A stretch of 64,000 bases of DNA from positions 1 to 64,000 of the forward strand of contig NZ_QNRE01000020.1 in NCBI RefSeq assembly GCF_003315035.1. Direction: 5' to 3'. How positions within the stretch are numbered: the stretch's first letter is position 1; each line of letters starts with the position of its first letter. The DNA is from Nocardia puris (lineage in GTDB: Bacteria; Actinomycetota; Actinomycetes; Mycobacteriales; Mycobacteriaceae). The translations under genes and the position numbers were made by a program. The notes under the pieces were generated by a model that was not told the origin of the DNA, searched no databases, and saw nothing but the letters and a program-made list of their open reading frames with translations. Shown here piece after piece: positions 42,039-51,900 of this stretch.

Positions 42039-42431
42039 CTAGCAGTTGCGCAGTTCCGGGCTCTGGTTGAGCAGCTGGGCGCGCGTGGAGATGAACCGGG
42101 AATAGGTTTCGCCGCCGACGGCGGCGAGCGGGAAGGCCGCGACCCGGTGGCAGTTCTGGAACGCCAGCTTCACGCCGAAATGGCGTTCCAGGCCGCCGCG
42201 GATGGCGTCGGAGGCCAGGGCGCGCAGCAGTTGGCCGCGGGCGGTCTCGTCGGGCGGCGCGATCTGGTTGTCGGCGAATTCGGCGGTGCCGGACTCCAGA
42301 TCGGCGGCGACCCGGCTGACCACCTCCCACGCGTAGGGCAGGGAGGTCCGGACGCACTCGACGAAGTCGGCGTCGTCGATCTCGCCGAGTTCGGCGCGTT
42401 CGAGCAGGGCGGCGGGGACATCGAGAGACAT
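42039..42431 (-). CDS. SCO5389-family protein
   Basis: 130 residues. The start MSLDVPAALLERAELGEIDDADFVECVRTSLPYAWE and the end AFQNCHRVAAFPL, LLNQSPELRNC match what I know of SCO5389-type proteins, small cytoplasmic proteins widespread in actinobacteria. Two conserved Cys (in ECVRTS and QNCHR) and a terminal Cys are present. Function is unknown. GAGGAG lies about 7 nt before the ATG. Confidence 0.88.
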   Translation of the reverse strand: MSLDVPAALLERAELGEIDDADFVECVRTSLPYAWEVVSRVAADLESGTAEFADNQIAPPDETARGQLLRALASDAIRGGLERHFGVKLAFQNCHRVAAFPLAAVGGETYSRFISTRAQLLNQSPELRNC

Positions 42432-42502
42432 GGCGCGCTCCTCGGGGGGATGAGGGTGGACGGCGGGTGCGATGCCCTCGCGAGTCTAATCGAAAGGCGT
42501 TG

Positions 42503-43549
42503 TCAGTAACCCCGGAATCGGCGCGAAAAGGCCGTTTCCAGTGCGGTTTTCGCGTCCGCCGCCAGCTGTGCGACGAGTTCGCCCGCCGGTTGCTCCACCG
42601 CGAGCGCATGGGCTTGGCCCGCCCACAGGTTGACCTCCTCCGGATTGCCCTCCGCCCGCGCCCGCGCGCGCAGCGGCCCGGTGGCGTAATGGATTTCGGG
42701 GTAGGCGACCGGCGCTGTCGCGGTGTGCTCGTCCAGGAAGCGGTTGCGGATGCCCCGGGCGCGCCGTCCGGTGAACGCGCGGGTGAGCGCCGTCGGGGTG
42801 GCGGTCGGCACGGCGGCGCGGTGCACCGGGTTGGTGCCCGCCTCGGGGCAGCGCAGGAAGGCCGTGCCCACCTGCGCGGCCGCCGCGCCCGCGGCGAGTG
42901 CGGCGGCCACGCCCGCGCCGGTCGCGATCCCGCCGGCCGCCACGATCGGCCGGTCGACGGCCGCGGTGAGCAGTTGCACCAGGGCGAGCAGGCCGAGCGG
43001 GTCGGTGCGGTCGTCCTCGGCGCGATCGACGAAGGTGGCACGGTGCCCGCCCGCCTCCGCGCCTTGGGCCACAAGGACATCGGCGCCGGCCGCGACCGCG
43101 AGTTCGGCCTCGGCCACGGAGGTGACCGTCACCCACACCTCGGATCCGGCCGCGTGCAGCCGCGCGATCTCGTCGGCCGAGGGGCAGCCGAACGTGCAGG
43201 TGACCACGGCGACTGGGTCGGCGGTCAGCAGGTCGAGCTTGGCGTCCCAGTCGTCGGTGTCGTGGGCGGGCGTGCCGAGTTCGTACCGGGCGCCCAGCTC
43301 GGTCAGGTAGGCGGCGAAACGCTCGGGCGGGGTGGCCGGGCCCGGGACGAAGAGGTTCACGCCGAACGGCGCGTCGGTGAGTGCGCGGGTCGCGGCGATG
43401 CGGGCCGCGGCGTCGGCGGCGCTCAGGTATCCGGCGGCCAGCTGGCCGAAGCCGCCCGCCCCGGAGACGGCGGCCGCCAGCTCGGGAGTGGAGGGTCCGC
43501 CCGCCATCGGGGCGAGCACGATCGGGACGCGCAATTCGTCGATGATCAT
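42503..43549 (-). CDS. Nitronate monooxygenase (2-nitropropane dioxygenase family)
   Basis: 348 residues, an FMN-dependent TIM barrel. It has VPIVLAPMAGGPSTPELAAAVSGAGGFG at the N-terminus, the FMN phosphate-binding stretch DVLVAQGAEAGGHRATF near 175 containing the class I catalytic-type His, and IVAAGGIATGAGVAAALAAGAAAAQVGTAFL near 220-250. It oxidatively detoxifies nitronates such as propionate 3-nitronate. It stands alone; the region upstream is shared with the divergent M23 gene. Confidence 0.93.
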   Translation of the reverse strand: MIIDELRVPIVLAPMAGGPSTPELAAAVSGAGGFGQLAAGYLSAADAAARIAATRALTDAPFGVNLFVPGPATPPERFAAYLTELGARYELGTPAHDTDDWDAKLDLLTADPVAVVTCTFGCPSADEIARLHAAGSEVWVTVTSVAEAELAVAAGADVLVAQGAEAGGHRATFVDRAEDDRTDPLGLLALVQLLTAAVDRPIVAAGGIATGAGVAAALAAGAAAAQVGTAFLRCPEAGTNPVHRAAVPTATPTALTRAFTGRRARGIRNRFLDEHTATAPVAYPEIHYATGPLRARARAEGNPEEVNLWAGQAHALAVEQPAGELVAQLAADAKTALETAFSRRFRGY

Positions 43550-43776
43550 GCGTCGAGTCTCGCTTGTTACCGCCCTGTGACCCAGCTCTCACCAGCGACC
43601 TCGAACTCGAAGGTTGCGAAATGGTCACGACGGGGTAGAGTTCCCGTCACAACGGATGCCGAAACGTTACAAAGTTCGGCCACCGGGAAATCGGGAGAGC
43701 TTCGCGATCCTATCCGGTACCGCGCCCGGCGCGACGGCTTCGTTGATGACTTGTAGTCGGACGCAAGGACGCAGCT
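43550..43776 (+). promoter_or_regulatory. Long leader before the M23 endopeptidase gene, with MtrA-like direct repeats
   Basis: GTTACC (43566-43571) and GTGACC (43577-43582) are direct repeats 11 bp apart, and GTCACA (43646-43651) and GTTACA (43666-43671) recur further on. GTnACn pairs resemble the sites of the MtrA response regulator, which controls Rpf and cell-wall hydrolase genes in actinobacteria. The rest (about 43660-43776) can form several GC hairpins, for example around CCACCGGGAAATCGGGAG, and could be a structured 5' UTR. A c-di-AMP (ydaO) riboswitch is a known leader for such genes, but I could not trace its core convincingly. Confidence 0.4.
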
Positions 43777-44643
43777 TTGTCTCAGCACCGGGTAGGCCCC
43801 AGCTCCATTTCCGTCAGCGCGCTCCTCGGCGACGGTGTGACGGGTCGGCCGACGCGGCACCGCGCCGAGACCGGTCAGTTCGAGAAGGTCCGCGCCGCCG
43901 CGGGCGCCGCCGTCGCCGCGGGCGCCCTGGTCGGCACCGTCGCGCAGCTGGCCCCGGCCATCGCCAACGCCTCCCCGCTGGGCCCCTCCCGCGAGGCCGA
44001 CGCGGCCGCCGACGAGATCACGTTCAAGGGCACCGTCGAGGCGCCCGCCCTCGCGGCCAAGCAGGTGTCCGCCCCGGTCGAGGCCGCGCCCGAGCCGGTC
44101 GTCGAGGCCACCCCGGTCGCGTCGCCCGTCGCCGCCCCCTTCGGCATCCCGAATCTGCCGCCCGAGCTCGCGGGCCCGCTGGCCCACGTCGAGGACGTGC
44201 TCAAGGGCGCCCAGCAGCAGTTCGCGCCCCCCGCCCCGGCCGCGGTCCGCCCGGTCGGCGGCGCCATCAGCTCCGGCTACGGCACCCGCTGGGGTGCCTT
44301 CCACTACGGCATCGACTTCGCCGATCGGCTCGGCGCCCCGATCCATTCGGTCAGCAGCGGCACCGTCGTCGAGGCCGGTCCGGCCTCGGGCTTCGGCCTG
44401 TGGGTGCGCGTCCTCCAGGACGACGGCACCACCGCCGTCTACGGCCACGTCAACGACATGTACGTGACGCAGGGTCAGCGCGTGAACGCCGGCGACGTGA
44501 TCGCCTCGGTCGGGAACCGCGGCCAGTCCACCGGCCCGCACCTGCACCTGGAGATCTGGGATCAGGGCGGCGCCAAGATCGACCCGCTGCCCTATCTCGC
44601 CTCGCGCGGCGTCCCGATGCACTGGGGCCCCACCGCGCACTGA
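43777..44643 (+). CDS. Secreted M23-family peptidoglycan endopeptidase
   Basis: 288 residues from a TTG at 43777, supported by AAGGA upstream and the natural N-terminus SQHRVGPSSISVS; no ATG or GTG fits. A hydrophobic Ala/Val segment (about residues 38-62) serves as signal peptide, ending near IANA. A Pro/Ala/Val-rich linker (about 75-160) precedes the LytM/M23 domain (about 165-285) with zinc motifs HYGIDFADR (HxxxD) and GPHLHLEIW (HxH), plus VYGHVND. It cleaves peptide cross-bridges of the cell wall. The TTG start and long leader point to tight post-transcriptional control. Confidence 0.9.
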   Translation: MSQHRVGPSSISVSALLGDGVTGRPTRHRAETGQFEKVRAAAGAAVAAGALVGTVAQLAPAIANASPLGPSREADAAADEITFKGTVEAPALAAKQVSAPVEAAPEPVVEATPVASPVAAPFGIPNLPPELAGPLAHVEDVLKGAQQQFAPPAPAAVRPVGGAISSGYGTRWGAFHYGIDFADRLGAPIHSVSSGTVVEAGPASGFGLWVRVLQDDGTTAVYGHVNDMYVTQGQRVNAGDVIASVGNRGQSTGPHLHLEIWDQGGAKIDPLPYLASRGVPMHWGPTAH

Positions 44644-44737
44644 TGCCGGTGCGCCACCCCACGTCGATGGCCGCCGAGACGCCACGGCGGGTGGTCCGGC
44701 GCGTATTCCTCCCACGACTCCGTCTTCCGGCTCCCGT

Positions 44738-44743
44738 TAAGCT
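44738..44743 (+). promoter_or_regulatory. -10 element of a leaderless regulator transcript
   Basis: TAAGCT fits TANNNT and ends 6 bases before the GTG start of the regulator gene at 44750. Confidence 0.6.
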
Positions 44744-44749
44744 CGGGCC

Positions 44750-45730
44750 GTGACCGAGCTCGGCGATATCTTCGAGCCGGCGTCGCTCCACGGGCGGGCC
44801 TACGCCGTGCTCGTGCACCATCCGCGATCCGGCCTCACCGATATCGCGCGCCTTCTGGACGTGTCCGCCGAGGAGGCGGCCGCGACTCTCGACGTGCTCG
44901 TCGCGATGCAGGCCGCCGTCCGCGTCGACACCAACGGTGAACCGCGCTGGGACGCGCACGCGCCGGAAGCACTGTCCGAGGCCGAGGCCCGGCGCCGCAG
45001 GCACGAGATCGACCAGATGCACGCCGTGGCCGCGCGGCTCAGCGAGACCTTCCGCTCGGTGCGGCGTTCGCCGCGCGGCAACGGCAGCGTGGTGCCGGTC
45101 TACGAGCGCCTGGAGATGCTGGCCGATTTCGAGGAGATGCAGACCGGCGCACGCGGCAGCGTCAAGATCATCGAGCGCGGTCCCTACCTCAGCGACCCGG
45201 ACCGCGAGAACCAGCAGTACCTGCTCAAACGCAGCAGGATCGGCGAGGGCATCCGCTATCAGACCCTCTATCAGGACACCATCTACCAGGACGCGGACCG
45301 GTTGCGGCACGCCCTGTCGACCAATGCCGGCGGCGCGCAGGCGCGCACCCTGCCCGAGCCGCCGTTCAAGCTGATCATCAGCGACGACGAACGCGCCAGC
45401 CTGGTCCTGCACGCCGACGAGCGCCGCCCCGATCCGATGGGCCTGCGTTTCACCGACTCACCCGCGCTGCGCGCCTTGGTGCGCACCTTCGACGTGCTGT
45501 GGTCGCTGGCCGCGCCGATCTCGGTGAACCCGTCCGCCGATGAACTCGACGAGCGCGACAAAGCGATTCTCACCCTCATGGGCCTCGGCGCCACCGACGA
45601 CACAATCGCGCGCAGGCTCGGCATGTCCCGGCGCACCGTGGTGCGCCGCACCGCGCGGCTGCTGGAAAGGCTCGGGGCCAGCACCCGGTTCCAGGCGGGC
45701 GTGCAGGCCACCCGCCGCGGCTGGCTGTGA
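44750..45730 (+). CDS. TrmB/LuxR-like transcriptional regulator of the NRPS locus
   Basis: 326 residues from a GTG at 44750. The N-terminal winged helix (about residues 10-65, GLTDIARLLDVSAEEAAATLDVLVAMQAAV) is TrmB-like. The middle (about 90-255) resembles the phospholipase-D-like effector domain of these proteins without the catalytic HKD motif. The C-terminal LuxR-type HTH (about 262-320) reads DERDKAILTLMGLGATDDTIARRLGMSRRTVVRRTARLLERLG. This TrmB-plus-LuxR architecture is common for pathway-specific regulators beside actinobacterial secondary-metabolite genes. It lies 198 bp before the first NRPS gene in the same direction. Confidence 0.87.
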   Translation: MTELGDIFEPASLHGRAYAVLVHHPRSGLTDIARLLDVSAEEAAATLDVLVAMQAAVRVDTNGEPRWDAHAPEALSEAEARRRRHEIDQMHAVAARLSETFRSVRRSPRGNGSVVPVYERLEMLADFEEMQTGARGSVKIIERGPYLSDPDRENQQYLLKRSRIGEGIRYQTLYQDTIYQDADRLRHALSTNAGGAQARTLPEPPFKLIISDDERASLVLHADERRPDPMGLRFTDSPALRALVRTFDVLWSLAAPISVNPSADELDERDKAILTLMGLGATDDTIARRLGMSRRTVVRRTARLLERLGASTRFQAGVQATRRGWL

Positions 45731-45815
45731 GCTGCCGCACATCCGTGTTGCCCTGACGGTGCTCACGGGCGATACCCCACGGAAGTACCGGCACGGTGCG
45801 GGCTCGGCGGCTGCG

Positions 45816-45821
45816 TATATT
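45816..45821 (+). promoter_or_regulatory. Candidate -10 element for the NRPS operon
   Basis: TATATT stands out in GC-rich DNA 108 bp before the NRPS1 start. No clear -35 hexamer is visible 17 bp upstream. Translation would use the AGAGGAAG site at 45912-45919. Confidence 0.4.
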
Positions 45822-45928
45822 GGATTTCTCCGAACGTGGCTCCATGTTCGAGAGTGCCGTGTGGGTTCGGGGACGGTCCGCCAATGCGGTCTGCAGGCGC
45901 GTGAACGGCGTGAGAGGAAGAACTAGCA

Positions 45929-48900
45929 ATGGTTGGAGCCCGTCGATCGGGTCGGGGGAGCCGTCGTGCCAGGTCCAGCGCTCCGCTGCTGGCGCAGTTG
46001 CTCACCTCCGCGGTCGAAGGGGCCGCCGACGTCGTCGCGGTGCGCTACGCCCCGCTCGACGATCCCGCCGCCGAGCGCAGGCTCACCTACCGCGAACTCG
46101 ACGAACTCTCCTCCCGGCTGGCGCGCGCGCTCATCGCGCGCGGCATCGGCCCCGGTGACATCGTCGCCGTCGGCATCGCCCGCAGCATCGAATCGATGCT
46201 GTCGGTGTGGGCGATCGCCAAGTCCGGCGCGGCGTTCGTGCCCGTCGACCCCAACTTCCCCGCCGACCGCATCGCGCACATCGTCGGCGACTCGGGCGCG
46301 GTGCTCGGGCTGACCACGTCGGTATACCGCGATCGGATGGATCAGAGCATCCCGTGGCTGGAGCTGGACGACGCCGAACTGCTGGCGCGAATCGAGCAAC
46401 TGCCCGGTCACCCGGTGTCCTACGCCGACCGCGTGCGCGCGCTCGACCAGCGCCATGCGGCCTACGTCATCTACACCTCCGGCTCGACCGGCCGCCCGAA
46501 GGGTGTGGTGGTCAACCATCTCGGGCTCGGCGCGCTGGCCGGGGCGCTGCGGGACCGCTACGACATCCGGGGCGGGGAGCGCGTGCTGCACGTCAGCTCG
46601 CCGAACTTCGACGCGTCGGTGATGGAGATGCTGATGTCGTTCCCGCACGGGGCGACGCTGGTGATCTCCCCGGCCGCCGTCTTCGCGGGTGCCGACCTGC
46701 GCGAGCTGATCCGCCGCGAGCGGGTCGCGATCGGGGCGATCACCCCGGGCGTGCTGGAGTCGATGGACCCCGCCGGACTGCCCGATCTGCGGGCCGTGGT
46801 CGCGATCGGCGACCGGTTCGGGGCCGATCTGGTCGGGCGGTGGACCGTCGACGGCCGCGCCTTCTACAACGGGTACGGCCCGACCGAGACCACGGTCGTG
46901 GTGACGACCACCGAGCCGATGCGCGCGGACGAGCCGGTCACGATCGGCACGCCGCTGCCCGGTGTCGGCGCGTTCGTCCTCGATTCCCATTTGCGGCCGG
47001 TGCCCGCCGGGGTGACCGGCGAGCTGTACCTGGCCGGGGGCGGGCTGGCCGAGGGCTATCTGAATCGGCCCGGACTCACGGCGGAACGCTTCGTGGCCAA
47101 CCCCTTCGGCGCGGACAGCGGCCAGCCGGGCGCGCGCCTGTACCGCACGGGCGATCTGGTGCGGCGGACCGCCGCGGGCACGATCGAACACCTCGGTCGG
47201 TCGGATTTCCAGGTGAAGATCCGCGGCCTGCGCATCGAGCTGGGCGAGATCGACAGTGCGCTCACCGCGCACCCGGACGTCGACTTCGCCGTAACTCTGG
47301 GGCGTGAGCTGCCCTCGGGCGCGACCGCGCTGGTCGCCTACGTGCTGCCGAGTCCGGGCAAGACCGTGGACACCGCCGCGCTCGCGGAGTTCGCGGGCCG
47401 TTCGCTGCCCGCGTACATGGTGCCGTCGGTGATCATGGTGCTCGACGAGATCCCGCTGACGCCGGTGGGCAAACTGGACCGCGCGGCGCTGCCCGAGCCC
47501 GAGTTCGCGGTGCGCGAGTACCGCGAGCCCGCGACCCCGGCCGAACGGATCGTCGCGGAGGTGTTCGCCGCCCTGCTGCTGCGCGACCGGGCCGAGGCGC
47601 GGATCGGCGCGGGCGACGACTTCTTCGAACTGGGCGGCAACTCGCTGCTCGCCGTGCAGGCCGCGGCCCGGATCGGCGCGGCACTCGGCACACAGGTGCC
47701 GGTGCAGACGTTCTTCGAGGCCGGCACCGTCGAGGAGCTGGCCGCCCGGCTCGACGGTCTGGCCGAGGCGCCGTCGCTGCCCGAGCTGCGGCCGCGCCCG
47801 CGCCCGGATCGCATCCCGCTGTCCTACGCACAGCAGCGGATGTGGTTCCTGAACCGGTTCGACCCGGCGAGCGCCGTGAACAACATCCCGCTGGCCGTGC
47901 GGCTTTCGGGTCCGCTGGACGTGGCCGCGCTGCGCGGCGCGGTGCGCGATCTGGTGACCGGCCACGAAGTGCTGCGCACGGTATACCCGAGTGTCGATGG
48001 CGAGGGATTCCAGCTCATCCTGCCCGTCACCGACGAGCACGCCGTGCCCGAACTGCCGGTGCGGCCGGCCACGCCGGAAGAACTGCCCGGCCTGATCACC
48101 GCCGCCGTCACCGAGGGGTTCGACGTCACCGCCGCGCCGCCGATCCGGTTGCGGCTCTGGGAGATCGGCGACGACGAGCACGTGCTGGTGTGCGTGGTCC
48201 ACCACATCGCCGGTGACGGTTTCTCGATGGCCCCGCTCACGCGCGACCTGATGGCCGCCTACGTGCGCCGCACGTCCGGCGCCGAGCCCGAGCCGCCCGC
48301 CCCGGCCGTGCAGTACGCCGACTACACGCTGTGGCAGCGCGAGGTGCTGGGCAGCGAAGACGATTCGGAATCGACGCTGTCGGAACAGATTGCGTTCTGG
48401 CAGCGCGAATTGGCCGGGCTGCCGGAACAATTGGATCTGCCCGCCGACCGTCCGCGCCCTGCCACCGCGTCGAATCGCGGTGCGACGCACGCCTTCACGG
48501 TGCCGCCCGAGGTGCACGCCGGGCTGCACGAAGTGGCGCGCGCCCACCACGCGACGCTGTTCATGGTGGTGCACGCCGCGCTCGCGACCTTGCTGGCCCG
48601 GCTCTCGGGCACCCGCGACATCGCCGTCGGCACCCCGGCGGCCGGGCGCGGCGAGGCCGCCCTGGACGACGTGATCGGCATGTTCGTCAACACCCTGGTG
48701 CTGCGCTCGGAGGTGGACCCGGGCGCCGGGTTCTCCGAACTGCTGGAGCGGGTGCGCGCCCGCGATATCGCCGCGTTCGGGCACGCGGACGTGCCGTTCG
48801 AGCGGCTGGTGGAACTCCTCGACCCCGCGCGCTCGGCGGCGCGGCACCCGCTGTTCCAGGTGATGCTGACCTTCCAGAACCTGGAGCGCACCGAACTCGC

Positions 48901-51900
48901 GCTGCCCGGCCTGACCGTCTCGGGCGTGGACATGGCGGCCGCCTCGGCGAAGTTCGACCTCCAGGTCACCGTGGTGGAGGAACCCGATTTCGGCGGTATC
49001 GCCACCGAATTCACCTACGCCACCGATCTTTTCGACCCCGAGACGGTGCGCGGCTTCGCCGAGAAGCTCGGGCGCGTGCTCGCGGCGGTGGCGGCCGACC
49101 CGGACGCGGTGGTCGGTGACATCGACCTGTTCGCCGCGGGTGAGCGGGATCTGGTGCTGCGCGAGTGGAACTCCCCGGGCGCGCAGGTGCCCGAGGTGAC
49201 GCTCGTGGACCTGGTGGAATCCCGTGCGACGGCCACGCCCGACGCCGTGGCTGTGCGCTTCGGCGACACCGCGCTGTCCTACGCCGAGCTGCGGCGGCGT
49301 GCGAGCCGCCTCGCGCGGGCGCTCATCGCCCGCGGTGTGGGGCCGGAAGCCAAAGTGGCGGTCGCGCTTTCGCGCACCGAGGAGTTGCCCTTCGCGCTGT
49401 ACGCGGTGCTGCTCACCGGTGCGGCGTACGTGCCCATCGACACCACCTATCCGGCGGCCCGCCTCGAGTTCACCCTCGGCGACGCCGCTCCGGTGTGCGT
49501 GCTCACCACCGCCGCCGACGCGGAAGCCGTTCCCGCCGGGGACATTCCGCTGGTGCTGCTCGACGAGGTCACCGACTTCTCCGACGCCCCGGTCACCGAC
49601 GCCGACCGCCTCGCGCCGCTGCGCCGCGACAACCTCGCCTATGTCATCTACACCTCGGGCTCGACCGGTGTGCCGAAGGGCGTCGGTGTCTCGCACCGCA
49701 ATGTGGTGCAGCTGTTCGCGAACACCGAGCCGCTGTTCGGATTCGGCGCGGACGACGTGTGGACGCTGTTCCACTCCTACGCCTTCGACTTCTCGGTGTG
49801 GGAACTGTGGTGCGCGCTGGCGACCGGCGGCACCGTGGTGGTGGTCGACTACCTGACCTCGCGGTCGCCGGAGTTGTTCCGCGCGTTGCTGATCCGCGAG
49901 GGCGTCACCGTCCTGAACCAGACGCCCTCGGCGTTCTATCAGCTGGCCGAGGCCGACGCGGCCGCCACCGACCCGGGACTCGCGCTGCGGTACGTGATCT
50001 TCGGCGGCGAGGCGCTCGACCTGCGCAGGCTGCGCCGCTGGTACGAGCGGCACCCGGCCGACGCGCCGCGCCTGGTGAACATGTACGGCATCACCGAGAC
50101 CACCGTGCACGTCTCGTACGTGGCGCTGGACCCCGCCGACACCGACGAGGCGGCCAGCGTCATCGGCCGCGCGCTGCCCGGGCTGAGCGCCTTCGTGCTG
50201 GACAGCAGGCTCGCGCCCGCACCCGTGGGTGTGGCCGGCGAGATCTATGTCGCGGGCGATCAGCAGTCGAGGGGCTACCTGGGCAGACCGGGACTCACCG
50301 CCGCGCGGTTCGTCGCGAATCCGTTCGGGGAGCCGGGTTCTCGCATGTACCGGTCCGGCGACGTGGGCCGGTGGGCCACGCCCGGCGGTGCCGCGCGGCT
50401 CGAGTACGCGGGCCGCGGCGATCAGCAGGTGCAGTTGCGCGGGTTCCGCATCGAACTGGGTGAGATCGAAGCCGCCCTGGAGCGGTGCGCGGGCGTGCGG
50501 CACGCGGTGGTCGTGGTGCGCGCCGACGAACATGCGGGCGACCGCCTGATCGGTTACGCGGTGCCCGACGCGGATGCCGCCCTCGATCCGACGGAATTGC
50601 GTTCCGCCGCAGCCGAATTCCTGACCTCCTACATGGTGCCCGACGCCATCGTGGTGCTCGGCGAACTGCCGCTCACCCCGAACGGCAAACTGGATCGCAA
50701 GGCCCTGCCGGAACCGGAGTTCGTGTCCGGGGCGGAGTTCCGCGCCCCCGCGACCCCGGTGGAGCAGGCCGTGGCGGGCGTGTTCGCCGAACTGCTCGGC
50801 GCCGACGCGGTGGGCCGCGACGACGACTTCTTCGCCATGGGCGGCAACTCCCTGCTGGCCACCAGGGCGGTGGCCCGGATCAACGAGGCCGTCGACGCCG
50901 CGCTGGCGGTGCGCGAATTGTTCGAATCGCCGACCGTCGCCGCGCTGGCGGGGCGGATCGTGCCCGGCGGCGCGTCCGACCGGCCGCCGCTCACCGCCGC
51001 CGAGCGCCCGGCGCGGATTCCGCTGTCGCTGGCGCAGCGGCGCATGTGGGTGCTCAACCAGCTCGACACCGAATCCGCCTCGTACAACATCCCGTTCGCG
51101 CTGCGGCTGAGCGGCGAACTCGACGTCGCCGCGCTGTCGGCGGCGGTCGCGGACGTGCTGACCCGTCACGAATCGCTGCGCACCCGCTTCCCGTCCGACG
51201 GTCCGGGCGGCGAGCCGTACCAGGAGATCCTGCCGGTGGGCGAGGCGCTGCCGGGCGGGCTCGCGGTGCGCACCGTCGCCGATGTCGCCGCGGCGGCCAC
51301 CGCCATGGCGGACGCGGGATTCGATGTCACGCAAGGGGCTCCGGTGCGCGCCGCGTTGTTCACCGACGGCACGGCGGGGGAGTGGCTGCTGGTCGTGGTG
51401 GTGCACCACATCTGCGCCGACGGCGCCTCCCTCACGCCGCTGGCGCGCGATCTGGTGACCGCCTACCTCGCCAGGAGCGCGGGCCAGGAGCCCGGCTGGC
51501 CGCCACTGGCGGTGCAGTACGCCGACTTCGCGCTCTGGCAGCGCGCCGTGATCGGTGACGACGGCGACGAGAACAGCGTGGCGGCACGGCAATTGGCGTA
51601 CTGGCGCGAGCAGCTCGCGGGCCTGCCCGAACTGCTGGAACTGCCGCAGGACCGGCCGCGCCCCGCACTGCCCTCGCTGCGCGGGGCGACCACCTCGCTC
51701 GACCTGCCCGCCGAGCTGCACGCGGGTCTGGAGCGGATCGCGCGCGAGCACAAGGCCTCGCTGTTCATGGTCGTGCACGCGGCGCTGGCGGCGCTGCTGG
51801 CCCGGCTCTCCGGCGGCTCCGATATCGCCGTCGGCACGGCGGTCGCCGGGCGCGGGGAACGCGCGCTCGACGATCTGGTCGGTATGTTCGTCAACACGCT

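Noticed and set aside
43646..43776. ydaO-type c-di-AMP riboswitch before the M23 gene
   Set aside because: Location and gene type fit, and CCGGGAAATCGGG is suggestive, but I could not trace the conserved two-lobed core; it needs a covariance-model search.
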